Source of the DNA: Collinsella sp. MSK.8.10
GTDB taxonomy: Bacteria > Actinomycetota > Coriobacteriia > Coriobacteriales > Coriobacteriaceae
Length of the DNA: 64,000 nt
NCBI RefSeq assembly: GCF_019041915.1
Contig: NZ_JAHPYF010000009.1
Location: 1 to 64,000 of the forward strand
Direction of reading: 5' to 3'
This document shows, one piece after another, positions 42,025 to 50,342 of this stretch. Position 1 is the stretch's first letter; every line of letters begins with the position of its first letter. The notes under the pieces were generated by a model. The model saw nothing but the letters and a program-made list of their open reading frames with translations, was not told the origin of the DNA and made no database searches. The position numbers were made by a program, and so were the translations under genes.

Positions 42025-45000
42025 GTGGTCGTAAAGACGGCTGCCCAGCTGGCCGAGGAGTCGGCAAAGCAGCTCAAGGACGCTCAGGCCGCCTACGATG
42101 CCGCCCAGAAGAACGCCGATGCGGCGGGCCAGTCTCAAAAGCAGGCGCAGCAGCAAAAGAATCAGGCCTCGCAGGCTGTGAGCGACAACGAAATCGAGCA
42201 GAACGCAGCAGAAGTCGCCGCGCTCCAGGAGAAGATTGACGAGCTCAAAGCCGCCGTCGAAAAGACCGAGCAGCAGCAGAAGAAGCTGGGCGACCTGAAC
42301 GATCAGCTCGATCAAGCCAACAAGAGTGTCGAGGATAAGACCCAGGCGCTCAAGGACGCCAAGGCAAAGCAGGATGAGGCCAAGAAGGCCCTCGACGATG
42401 CCCAGGCCAAGCTCGAGGCCATGGATATGGACGAGTACGAGGCCGCCAAGAAGGCCGTCGAGGACGCGCAGACAAAGCTCGATGACGCCAATAAGGCCGT
42501 TGCTACTGCACAGGCCAATCTGGACCAGGCCAAGGCTGCCGAGGCTAGCGCCCAGCAGGAAAAGAAGGACACTGAGGTCGCTCTGACGACTGCCCAGGCC
42601 AAGAAGCAGGAGACTGCCGCTGCGCTCGCAGCCGCAACCACCGCGCGCGATAACGCCCAGCAGAAGTTCAACCAGGCGCAGGCCGCGCTCGATGCTGCCG
42701 TCTCGGGTACGGGTGTTGACCTGAGTGCGCTTGAGGCCGCCAAGAAAGCTGCTGCTGGTGAGCTCAAGACCGCGCAGGCGGAGCTCAATGCCGCGACGGA
42801 TGCCGACGCCACCGCACAGACAAATCTGCAGGCCGCCCAGGCTGCCGTCGCTGCCGCGCAGGAGAAGGCCAACGCCGCCAACGCTGCCGTGGCATCTGCC
42901 CAGTCTGCATACGATGCGGCAAACAAGGAGTACAAGGACGCGGCCAGTAAGCGTGACGCCGCGAAGACGGCATACGAGCAGGCCCAGCAGACCGAGGCCG
43001 ACAAGAAGGCTGAGTACGACCGACTCGTCGAGATTCGTCAGCAGAAGAGCAACGAGTTCGATCAGGCTCGTGCTGAAGTAACCGACGCGCACAATGCATA
43101 CGACGCCGCAAACGCCGAGGTCGAGAAGCTTAACCAGCAGATTGCAGACCTAAAGTCCAACATGACCGTTGACCAGGAAGTCATCAGTCAGGGTATGTTC
43201 GGCTTCATGAACTACATCATCGGCGGCAGCCAGTTCACAGCCACGCAGAAAAAGAACGCCCAGGACGCCGTATCGATGCTGACCGGCGCCGCTGACAAGG
43301 CCGAATGGTATGACAAGTACGTCGATCAGGACATGTCCCGCGACACCAACCCGCTCTCCTTGGAGCAGATGCGCAACGCCCTGACATATCTCGACACCCA
43401 GAACAACCTCCGCAAGGCGAACGGCCAGTCGGCGCTCAGCGTCAGCCTCCGCATGACTGTGGCGGCAGCCCTTAATACATCATATTCATCGAACATCTGG
43501 GGACACTCGAACTGCTATTTCGACAACGGGGAGAATCTTGCCGGCGGAGGCGGCGCATATACCGGCGGCGAGACCGAGGATACACTCGGTTGGCCCTACA
43601 CCGGCCTCTACACACAGGAGAAGGAGGCATTCGATAAGTACGTCGCGCAGTATGGCGACGAACTCGGCAGCCACCGATATGATTCCTATTACATCTACCA
43701 GAACTACAACAGCATCTATCACGAGTGCGGGCACTATCTCAACATCATCGATTCAGCCACGGAAGCCATCGGTATCGCGACCGGTAGCGGTAAGAACACC
43801 GATTCCGAGGTAACCATCTTCGATTACAGCGCTGATAGCACTCAGGCTGATTTCACTGTCCCCGAGTTCAAGAAGCTCCTCAACGACTACATCGATTCCG
43901 CCTACAATGCAGGCGGCACGCAGGAGCAGAAGGAGCAGCTGAAGCAGCTTCAGAGCAAGCTGGCAGATGCGCAGAAGAACTTCGGGACTGCTGGAACGGC
44001 TTATTCTAACGCATTGGATAAGCAAGAAAGCGCGCGCGACGCCTATACCGCGGCCGACACGAACGTGAACACCGCCAAGGGTGAGTACGAGAAGGCCAAG
44101 TCCGGCACCGCCGCCGCTAAGACGGCATACGACGCAGCGAAGGATGCGCTCGGCGGAATCGACATCGAGTCCCTCAAGCAGAACCTCGATGCCGCCAAGG
44201 CCGAGGCCGCTACTGCCCAGGCGGCTCTCGATAAGGCAAACGCCACGCTTGCTGACAGCAAGACGAAGGCAGCCGAGGCCGCTGCTCACAAGGCGAAGGC
44301 TCGCAGCGCCCACGATGCCGCCAAGGCAAAGTCCGAACAGGCCAATGAGGCGTATGACAACGCCACGGCTTCGGTCAAGGACCTTGCTGCCAAGCGCGAT
44401 GCCGCCCAGGCGGACCTTGCGAATAAGCAGGGCTCGCTTGACGAGGCAAAGAAGGCCGACGATGCCGCCCAGGCTGGTGTAGACAAGGCCCAGGCCGCAG
44501 ATGTCCAGGCCGCGACTGCTCTTTTGGACGCCAAGCAGGCGGTTGCCGCCAAGGCGCAGGCTGTGTCCGATGCGCAGGCCAAGGCCAAGGCTGCTGAGGG
44601 TGAGCTGGCTACCGCGAACAAGGCCTTCGAGCGCTTTGCCGGCGCCCAGAAGGCGGTCGACGACGCCAAGGCCGCCTATGACGCTGCCGTGGCCAGTGTC
44701 GCCGATGCCCAGAAGCAGCTCGAGGCCGCCAACGAAGCCGTCGTCGATGCGAACCTCGATATCTTCAAGGCCAAGGCAGAGCTTGCCAACGACGAGGCAC
44801 TCAAGGCCGATCTTGAGGCTGTCGATCACAAGGCATCCCTTGCCGCGGGCACGACGGGCAACGAGAAGCTGGTCAAGCTGAACGCTGCCTACGCTCGCTA
44901 TAAGGCTGCCGTCGATGCCGCCGCTGGTCTCAAGGCTGCCCTGAGCGATGCCGATGCCAAGCTGTCCGACGCCAACGACGCCTATGCCGCCGCGCTTGCC

Positions 45001-45261
45001 GAGCTTGACGATGCCAAGGATGCCCTGGCTGCCGCGCAGGCCGAGTACGACAAGTATCATCCCAAGGCCGAGCCGCAGGCCAAGCCTCAGGTTGCGCAGG
45101 CTGCTGCAAAGGCTCCTGTCGCCAAGAAGAAGGCTGCGAACGCTGCGCTCGCCCAGACTGGCGACAATTCCGCTCTTGCGGGCGAGGTGTTCGTCATCGG
45201 CGGTATCACCCTCGTGGCCGCTGGTGTGACGCTGAGCGATCGTCGTCGCAAGCAGATGTAG
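42025..45261 (+). CDS. Sortase-anchored coiled-coil surface protein with CAP-like domain
   Basis: The body (1078 residues from GTG 42025; the reading frame is open from 41944) begins with a long Ala/Lys/Gln coiled coil (about 10-375). A CAP/SCP-like domain follows (about 390-600: WGHSNCYFDNGENLAGG, YTQEKEAFDKYV, HECGHYLNII), then a second coiled coil (about 620-1015). It ends with LAQTGDN (about 1042), a hydrophobic helix and SDRRRKQM, a sortase sorting signal. The protein should be a cell-wall-attached fibre, perhaps an adhesin. As sequenced, its signal peptide lies in another frame, so it would not be exported without a corrective slip. Confidence 0.82.
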   Translation: MVVKTAAQLAEESAKQLKDAQAAYDAAQKNADAAGQSQKQAQQQKNQASQAVSDNEIEQNAAEVAALQEKIDELKAAVEKTEQQQKKLGDLNDQLDQANKSVEDKTQALKDAKAKQDEAKKALDDAQAKLEAMDMDEYEAAKKAVEDAQTKLDDANKAVATAQANLDQAKAAEASAQQEKKDTEVALTTAQAKKQETAAALAAATTARDNAQQKFNQAQAALDAAVSGTGVDLSALEAAKKAAAGELKTAQAELNAATDADATAQTNLQAAQAAVAAAQEKANAANAAVASAQSAYDAANKEYKDAASKRDAAKTAYEQAQQTEADKKAEYDRLVEIRQQKSNEFDQARAEVTDAHNAYDAANAEVEKLNQQIADLKSNMTVDQEVISQGMFGFMNYIIGGSQFTATQKKNAQDAVSMLTGAADKAEWYDKYVDQDMSRDTNPLSLEQMRNALTYLDTQNNLRKANGQSALSVSLRMTVAAALNTSYSSNIWGHSNCYFDNGENLAGGGGAYTGGETEDTLGWPYTGLYTQEKEAFDKYVAQYGDELGSHRYDSYYIYQNYNSIYHECGHYLNIIDSATEAIGIATGSGKNTDSEVTIFDYSADSTQADFTVPEFKKLLNDYIDSAYNAGGTQEQKEQLKQLQSKLADAQKNFGTAGTAYSNALDKQESARDAYTAADTNVNTAKGEYEKAKSGTAAAKTAYDAAKDALGGIDIESLKQNLDAAKAEAATAQAALDKANATLADSKTKAAEAAAHKAKARSAHDAAKAKSEQANEAYDNATASVKDLAAKRDAAQADLANKQGSLDEAKKADDAAQAGVDKAQAADVQAATALLDAKQAVAAKAQAVSDAQAKAKAAEGELATANKAFERFAGAQKAVDDAKAAYDAAVASVADAQKQLEAANEAVVDANLDIFKAKAELANDEALKADLEAVDHKASLAAGTTGNEKLVKLNAAYARYKAAVDAAAGLKAALSDADAKLSDANDAYAAALAELDDAKDALAAAQAEYDKYHPKAEPQAKPQVAQAAAKAPVAKKKAANAALAQTGDNSALAGEVFVIGGITLVAAGVTLSDRRRKQM

Positions 45262-45329
45262 CGTTTCGAGCGTAGATTCTGCAACGAACTTCAATTCATA
45301 GCGGGACCGTCTCGTTAGCCAAACGATAA

Positions 45330-45369
45330 GGCCGGCGCGCTGTCATACGCAGCGCGCCGGCCTTTCTTT
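45330..45369 (+). terminator. Terminator of the surface-protein gene
   Basis: GGCCGGCGCGCT (45330-45341) pairs with AGCGCGCCGGCC (45351-45362) and is followed by TTTCTTTG. Confidence 0.9.
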
Positions 45370-45379
45370 GTTTCGGTAT

Positions 45380-45420
45380 CAAAAAGCCCGGTCGGCAGCC
45401 GCGAAAGCTACCGACCGGGC
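45380..45420 (-). terminator. Terminator of the OPT transporter gene
   Basis: On the minus strand GCCCGGTCGG (45420-45411) pairs with CCGACCGGGC (45395-45386) and is followed by TTTTTGATACC. Confidence 0.88.
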
Positions 45421-45461
45421 AAGCCGTAGGCAATATGGTTGCTGTCGAGCAGCTGCTCGAC

Positions 45462-47165
45462 TTAGCCCAGCAGGCTCAAGCCCACGGAGACAAACGCCAG
45501 GATAACGCCGACGATGGACTCGCCGCCGAGCAGGCCGCTGGCGACAACCAGGCCCTGCTCTTGGAAGGCGGCGTCCTTGGCAGCCCTCTCCTCGTCAGAA
45601 AGACCAGCGGTGGCGTCGCGGTGGGCGGACCACTTGTCGTAGGCGAGCTTGACGCAGGAGCCCAGGAATGCCGTGAGTGACATGTAGAACGGCAGGTACA
45701 CGCCCAGGCCGATCATCATGGCCGGAATGCCAAGCCAGTACATGACGATGCCGGCGATAAAGCCACCTGCGAACCACGGCACGCTCGGGATGCCCGAGAC
45801 CATGGTGGCGACCACGCTTGCCTGCGCGGCCACAAAGCTCTTGTCGGGGCCGAAGGCGTCCGGACCATAGGCGGTGACGAGCGCGACCATGACAGCGGCA
45901 GCGACCAGGGCACCCACGATGCCGCCAATGGCTTGGCCGATCCACTGCGCACGCGGGTTGGTGCCCAGCACGGCGCCGGCCTTAAAGTCGTTCATGACGT
46001 CGCCCGCAAGGCCGCACGCCACGGCTACGATGCCGGCGATAAAGAACAGCTTGACCTGAGCGATCTGCGCGAAGGCGGCCACGATGAGCATAACGATGAG
46101 GCCAAAGATCTCCATGGGGTCGATGCCCGTCTGGCCGCAGCTCTGTGCGCTCATGATGGTGGTGACAAAGGTGAATAGCGTCACGATGACGGCCGGAACG
46201 GGGCCAAGGTTAAGCACGATGGCGATGATCACGGCGATGGCGGCAGCGCCCAGGCCGATGATGCCGGCGTCGAGCTTAAGCGATCCCGAGATGAGCGACT
46301 GCTCGTCGGTGTCGGTGGAGCTGTCGGCGGCAAGACCGCGGACGATACCGGCGACCTGCGGCAGGATGTCCTTGAGGACGACGGCGACGCCAAAGCCCAT
46401 CATGAGGCCCATGCCCAGGGACTTGACGATGCCTTGCGCAGTCATAACGTCGAACAGACCGGCAGCGGTGCCGCCCACGATGATGCCAAAGTTGCCCAGC
46501 AGGGCGCCGGCAAACCAGAAGGCGACCGGGGCGAAGCCCACGAGGAAGCCGACGGAGAGCAGCATGGGCGAGTTGTAGATACCAAAGGTCACGCCGGGGA
46601 TGTTGAGCGTGCATAGCATGCTGGGCACCACGCCCAGGGCGTCGCGCAGCACGCTATAGATGCCGGCGATGGCCATGGAGCCAAAGAGCTGCTTGCCGGT
46701 TTTGCCGCCGGCCTCGGTGGCGCGCAGGGTCTGAGCTGCGGCGTTGCCGGTGGGGAACTCAAGCGCGGCGTCCACGATAAAGTGACGGTGGATGAGCGCG
46801 GTGGCCAGCAGGCCCAGGATGGTGCCGGCGAGTGCCACGATAAACATGTCGAGCCAGCTGATCTGGTCGGCATAGCCCAGCATCCAGGCACCCGGGATGG
46901 TAAACGCTAGGCCGCCGGCGACCATGGCGCCCGCGGACATGATGGTGTGGGTGACGTTGGCCTCGTTGAGGCTGGCATTGCCCATGAGCTTAAGGAAGAA
47001 CAGCGAGATGACGGCAGCGAAGACGATCGGCCAGGGGAGAGCGCCCATCTTGAGGGCGGTGTAGGCCGAGCTTGCCGTGATGATCACGCAGCCAAGGACG
47101 CCGATGACGACGCCGCGCAGCGTGAGTTGCCCGCGCATCGAAGCGCGGTTCGAGGGATTGCTCAT
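45462..47165 (-). CDS. OPT family oligopeptide/metal-chelate transporter
   Basis: A 567-residue polytopic membrane protein with about fourteen helices. The N-terminal LTLRGVVIGVLGCVIITASSAYTALKMG.. pattern, FPTGNAAAQTLRA, and the conserved NPRAQWIGQAIG near the middle belong to the OPT superfamily, which imports oligopeptides or metal chelates by proton symport. The ATG follows AAAGGAG on the minus strand. It is monocistronic and divergent from coaX. Confidence 0.9.
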   Translation of the reverse strand: MSNPSNRASMRGQLTLRGVVIGVLGCVIITASSAYTALKMGALPWPIVFAAVISLFFLKLMGNASLNEANVTHTIMSAGAMVAGGLAFTIPGAWMLGYADQISWLDMFIVALAGTILGLLATALIHRHFIVDAALEFPTGNAAAQTLRATEAGGKTGKQLFGSMAIAGIYSVLRDALGVVPSMLCTLNIPGVTFGIYNSPMLLSVGFLVGFAPVAFWFAGALLGNFGIIVGGTAAGLFDVMTAQGIVKSLGMGLMMGFGVAVVLKDILPQVAGIVRGLAADSSTDTDEQSLISGSLKLDAGIIGLGAAAIAVIIAIVLNLGPVPAVIVTLFTFVTTIMSAQSCGQTGIDPMEIFGLIVMLIVAAFAQIAQVKLFFIAGIVAVACGLAGDVMNDFKAGAVLGTNPRAQWIGQAIGGIVGALVAAAVMVALVTAYGPDAFGPDKSFVAAQASVVATMVSGIPSVPWFAGGFIAGIVMYWLGIPAMMIGLGVYLPFYMSLTAFLGSCVKLAYDKWSAHRDATAGLSDEERAAKDAAFQEQGLVVASGLLGGESIVGVILAFVSVGLSLLG

Positions 47166-47357
47166 ATTGAACTCCTTTGCGTATATCCGCTTCCCCCGGG
47201 AGCGCCGCTACGGATACGGCGCGGGAAGTCGGGTTACCAAGGGCCGCCGCGTGAGCTCGCGCGCGACCGCGCACCAGTATAGCCGTAAGCTAGTCATTTT
47301 GGGATGACTGGTTTAGGTAGGCGATATACTGCTGGGCAGACGAAAGGAGCGCCGACG

Positions 47358-48209
47358 ATGCTTAATGGGTGCGCATATATATTGACGGTCGACGTGGGTA
47401 ACACGTTCATTCGCTTTGGTCTGTTTGCAGAGGATTCGGCCGCGGCGCAGGAATGCCCGCTTGCGACGTGCGAGATCACGACGCCATCGAGCATTACGGC
47501 CGACGAAGCGCGTATGCGTCTCGCTCAAGTCATGGCCGCGCTGGCGGCCGATGCGGGCATGCCCGGCGCGCTCGTACCCACGGCGGCCGTGCTGAGCTGC
47601 GTGGTGCCGGCGCTCGAGCGCCCGTGGAAGGCGGCTCTTTCCCGTATCTGCACGGGGCGCGTGCTCACCGTGGGGCCGGGCCTCAAGACCGGCATGCCCG
47701 TGCACTACGACGACCCGGCCGAGATCGGCCCCGACCGCATCGCCGATGCCGTGGCGGCTCGTGCCGTCTACGGCTCGCCGTGCATTGTGATCGACCTGGG
47801 CACGACGACCAATATCGAGGTCATCGACGCGCACGGCACCTTTGTGGGCGGCGTCATCGCGCCGGGGCTGGCGCTCGGCGCCCGCTCGCTTTCGGCGGCA
47901 GCAGCGCGTCTGCCGCAGGTCGAGCCCTCGGCACCCACGCATGTAATCGGCCGCAACACGCGCGAGGCCATGCGCTCGGGCGTGGTCTTGGGCGAGGTGG
48001 CCCGCATCGACGGCATGCTCGACATGGTGCTCGCCGAGATGCGCGCGACCAAGGCCGCGGGGGAGGGCGACGTGCCCATAGTCATTACCGGCGACGATGC
48101 CGAGGCGCTTGCGTCGCTGGTCGGTCATAGTCTGACGGTCGACGACGCGCTGACGTTGCGGGGTCTCGCCGAGCTCTACCGCATCAACCAAAAGCCCCGC
48201 CGCGTGTAA
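47358..48209 (+). CDS. coaX: Type III pantothenate kinase
   Basis: The first committed enzyme of coenzyme A synthesis, 283 residues. The ASKHA phosphate-binding motif DVGNT is at 12-16, the pantothenate-binding segment is YDDPAEIGPDRIADAVAA, and VIDLGTTTNIEVID is the second phosphate motif. The type III form uses potassium or ammonium and is not inhibited by CoA. ATG 47358 follows AAAGGAG (47344-47349). A longer frame from 47304 is unsupported. Confidence 0.92.
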   Translation: MLNGCAYILTVDVGNTFIRFGLFAEDSAAAQECPLATCEITTPSSITADEARMRLAQVMAALAADAGMPGALVPTAAVLSCVVPALERPWKAALSRICTGRVLTVGPGLKTGMPVHYDDPAEIGPDRIADAVAARAVYGSPCIVIDLGTTTNIEVIDAHGTFVGGVIAPGLALGARSLSAAAARLPQVEPSAPTHVIGRNTREAMRSGVVLGEVARIDGMLDMVLAEMRATKAAGEGDVPIVITGDDAEALASLVGHSLTVDDALTLRGLAELYRINQKPRRV

Positions 48210-48293
48210 AGGTGAGGGCGCCGGTGGGACAAACGCCTCCACCTTTCACCTGCTACAATGGGTCAAACTATTGCGATTACGGAGGTGTCTGCC

Positions 48294-48818
48294 ATGTCGG
48301 ACGATCTTCATCAAACTTCGTCAGGCAAGCGCCTGGACGTCATTAGCTGGGACGAGTTCTTTATGAGCGTGGCCATCGCCGCGCAGCGTCGCAGCAAGGA
48401 CCCCAACACGCAGGTGGGTGCGTGCATCGCCAACACCAACCACCGCATCCTTTCGGTGGGCTACAACGGTACACCCTCGGCGCTCAACGACGACTTTTTT
48501 CCGTGGGGTACGAGCGACGACCCGCTGCAGGACAAGCACAACTACGTGGTCCATGCCGAGGCCAACGCCGTGCTCAACTACCGTGGCTCGCTCAAGGACC
48601 TCGAGGGTTCCACGGTCTACGTCACGCTGTTCCCGTGCCACGACTGCGCCAAGATTTTGGCTCAGGTGGGCGTGGGCGAGGTCGTCTACCTGGACAACAA
48701 GTACGCCGACACCGATGACGGACGCATCAGCCGCCGCATCCTCGACTCCTGTGGCATCAGCTACCGCCAGGTTATCGTCGATGTGCACATCGGCACCGAG
48801 GGGCAGGCTCAGCAGTAG
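48294..48818 (+). CDS. dCMP deaminase
   Basis: A 174-residue zinc enzyme converting dCMP to dUMP for thymidylate synthesis. The zinc site is in HAEANAVLN (His and catalytic Glu) and PCHDCAK (two Cys). RRSKDPNTQVGAC and GYNGTP are typical of ComEB/dCMP deaminases. GGAGGTG at 48281-48287 sets the ATG at 48294. An in-frame ATG at 48258 overlaps a probable extended -10 element TGCTACAAT (48251-48259). Confidence 0.92.
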   Translation: MSDDLHQTSSGKRLDVISWDEFFMSVAIAAQRRSKDPNTQVGACIANTNHRILSVGYNGTPSALNDDFFPWGTSDDPLQDKHNYVVHAEANAVLNYRGSLKDLEGSTVYVTLFPCHDCAKILAQVGVGEVVYLDNKYADTDDGRISRRILDSCGISYRQVIVDVHIGTEGQAQQ

Positions 48819-48989
48819 CGCGTGGCAACGCCAGCTGGCGGCAAAAGCAGCTAAAAGAGCCCCGTCCCAAATTGACTACTCGTGAAAGTCGCGTCTGCGC
48901 GCATGGACGGCTCGTGAGCGGGTACACGGCTGTAGTAACATAGCTTCTGTCCGCGGGCGCGCCCGCGTAATTGTGAGAAAGGAGCCCCT

Positions 48990-49268
48990 GTGGCTGTTAA
49001 CGAAGAGCTGCTTAAGAAGGTTCTTGAAGAGATTCGCCCCAACCTGCAGGCCGATGGCGGCGATATGGAGTATGTGGGCGTCGACGACGAGGGTGTCGTC
49101 AAGCTGGAGCTGCAGGGCGCCTGCGCCGGCTGCCCCATGAGCTCGCTGACCCTGTCCATGGGCATTGAGCGTATCCTGAAGGAGCATGTGCCCGGCGTTA
49201 CCCGCGTTGAGCAGGTCAATGCCTCCGGCGAGGCCGAGGACCTGTACGACGAGTACGCGCCGTTCTAA
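48990..49268 (+). CDS. NifU C-terminal-like iron-sulfur scaffold protein
   Basis: A 92-residue protein consisting only of the NifU C-terminal domain. The motif CAGCP (Cys45, Cys48) binds a 4Fe-4S cluster for transfer to apo-proteins. The GTG start is preceded by GAAAGGAG. It lies between dCMP deaminase and lgt, about 110 bp from lgt, with no suf or isc genes nearby. Confidence 0.92.
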   Translation: MAVNEELLKKVLEEIRPNLQADGGDMEYVGVDDEGVVKLELQGACAGCPMSSLTLSMGIERILKEHVPGVTRVEQVNASGEAEDLYDEYAPF

Positions 49269-49377
49269 GCTGCGAAAGCTGCGGACGGCATACTCCGCAT
49301 AGACGTTACGCTCAAATATGCGGCTGCGAGCGCAAGGCCCGCGGCCGCATTTGTATGTAGGGAGCAGGAGGATCGAT

Positions 49378-50199
49378 ATGCTCAACGACCTCTACCATAT
49401 GCTTGATCCCGTCGCAATCTCGGCGGGCCCCATCACCATCTACTGGTACGGCCTGGCCTACGTGGTCGGCGCCCTGCTCACAGCAGTCGTCATGTACCGC
49501 ACGCAGCGTCGCTGGGGCTTTAACATCACGATTGACGACCTGACGAGTGTCGTGGTCGGCGTGGTCTTTGGCCTCATTATCGGTGCGCGCCTGTTCTACG
49601 TCGTCTTTTACGGTGATGGCTACTACTGGGCGCACCCGCTCGAGATCTTTGCCACCAACGAGGGCGGCATGAGCTTCCATGGCGGTTTGGTGGGCGGCAT
49701 TATCGGCGGCATCATCGTGTGCCGCATGTATAAGCTCGACGCCTGGACTTTGGCAGACCTTGCCGTCATCGGCGCGCCGCTGGCCTTGTGCCTGGGACGT
49801 TGCGCCAACTTCGTGAACGGAGAGCTGTGGGGCAAGCCGACCGATCTGCCCTGGGGCGTGGTCTTCGGTGGCACCGCGGGCGATATGCCGCGTCACCCCT
49901 CCCAGCTCTACGAGGCATTTCTTGAGGGCATCGTGCTCTTTTGCATTCTGCAGGTGCTCAGCCGCAAAAAGCCGCTACTGCCCCAAGGCACGTTTATGGG
50001 CATGTTTGTGATGGGTTACGGCATCGTCCGCTTCCTAATTGAGTTTGTGCGCGTGCCCGATGCACAGCTGGGCTATCTGCTGGGTGGCGTTATCACCATG
50101 GGTCAGCTGCTGAGCCTGCCGCTCGTAATCGCGGGCCTGGCGCTCATCATCTTTGCTCGTCGCCGCAACCAACCCCAGCGCGTCTACCTGGACGCCTAG
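49378..50199 (+). CDS. lgt: Prolipoprotein diacylglyceryl transferase
   Basis: A 273-residue membrane enzyme that attaches diacylglycerol to the lipobox cysteine of prolipoproteins. The family signature is LGRCANFVNGELWG, and RHPSQLYEAF follows further on. About seven membrane helices are predicted. GGAGCAGGAGG precedes ATG 49378. Lipoproteins such as the binding protein at 22279 are its substrates. Two hairpin repeats follow the stop codon. Confidence 0.95.
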   Translation: MLNDLYHMLDPVAISAGPITIYWYGLAYVVGALLTAVVMYRTQRRWGFNITIDDLTSVVVGVVFGLIIGARLFYVVFYGDGYYWAHPLEIFATNEGGMSFHGGLVGGIIGGIIVCRMYKLDAWTLADLAVIGAPLALCLGRCANFVNGELWGKPTDLPWGVVFGGTAGDMPRHPSQLYEAFLEGIVLFCILQVLSRKKPLLPQGTFMGMFVMGYGIVRFLIEFVRVPDAQLGYLLGGVITMGQLLSLPLVIAGLALIIFARRRNQPQRVYLDA

Positions 50200-50206
50200 C
50201 CACCAA

Positions 50207-50243
50207 AACCACCACAAAGGGGACAGGCACCTTTGTGGTGGTT
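50207..50243 (+). repeat. GGGACAGG-loop hairpin repeat, copy B2
   Basis: AACCACCACAAAGG (50207-50220) pairs perfectly with CCTTTGTGGTGGTT (50230-50243) around GGACAGGCA. It differs from B1 (24745) by compensatory or wobble changes in the stem. It lies 7 bp after the lgt stop codon. Confidence 0.9.
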
Positions 50244-50270
50244 CGCTGGGCAACGATGACAGAACCGTAA

Positions 50271-50323
50271 CGTTTCCCCAGATAAAACCTGCCAAAATAA
50301 ACCTGTCCCTTTTTGGCAGGTTT
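50271..50323 (-). repeat. GGGACAGG-loop hairpin repeat, copy A5
   Basis: Read on the minus strand it matches copies A2-A4: CCTGCCAAAA, GGGACAGG, TTTTGGCAGG, then the TTTATCTGGGGAAACG tail. On the plus strand the perfect stem is followed by TTTCT, so it could terminate lgt transcription. It is 27 bp from copy B2. Confidence 0.9.
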
Positions 50324-50342
50324 CTAGAAAGGCTTTCGGACT

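Noticed and set aside
41953..43092. Second minus-strand frame of 379 codons opposite the surface protein
   Set aside because: Leu/Gly/Val-rich translation mirrors the Ala/Gln/Lys repeats of the coding strand; no ribosome binding site.
43753..45294. Long minus-strand frame rich in Leu and Gly
   Set aside because: Antisense shadow of the repetitive Ala/Lys coiled-coil codons of the surface protein.
48258..48293. Earlier start for dCMP deaminase
   Set aside because: ATG 48258 lies in a probable -10 element and lacks a ribosome binding site; GGAGGTG marks ATG 48294.
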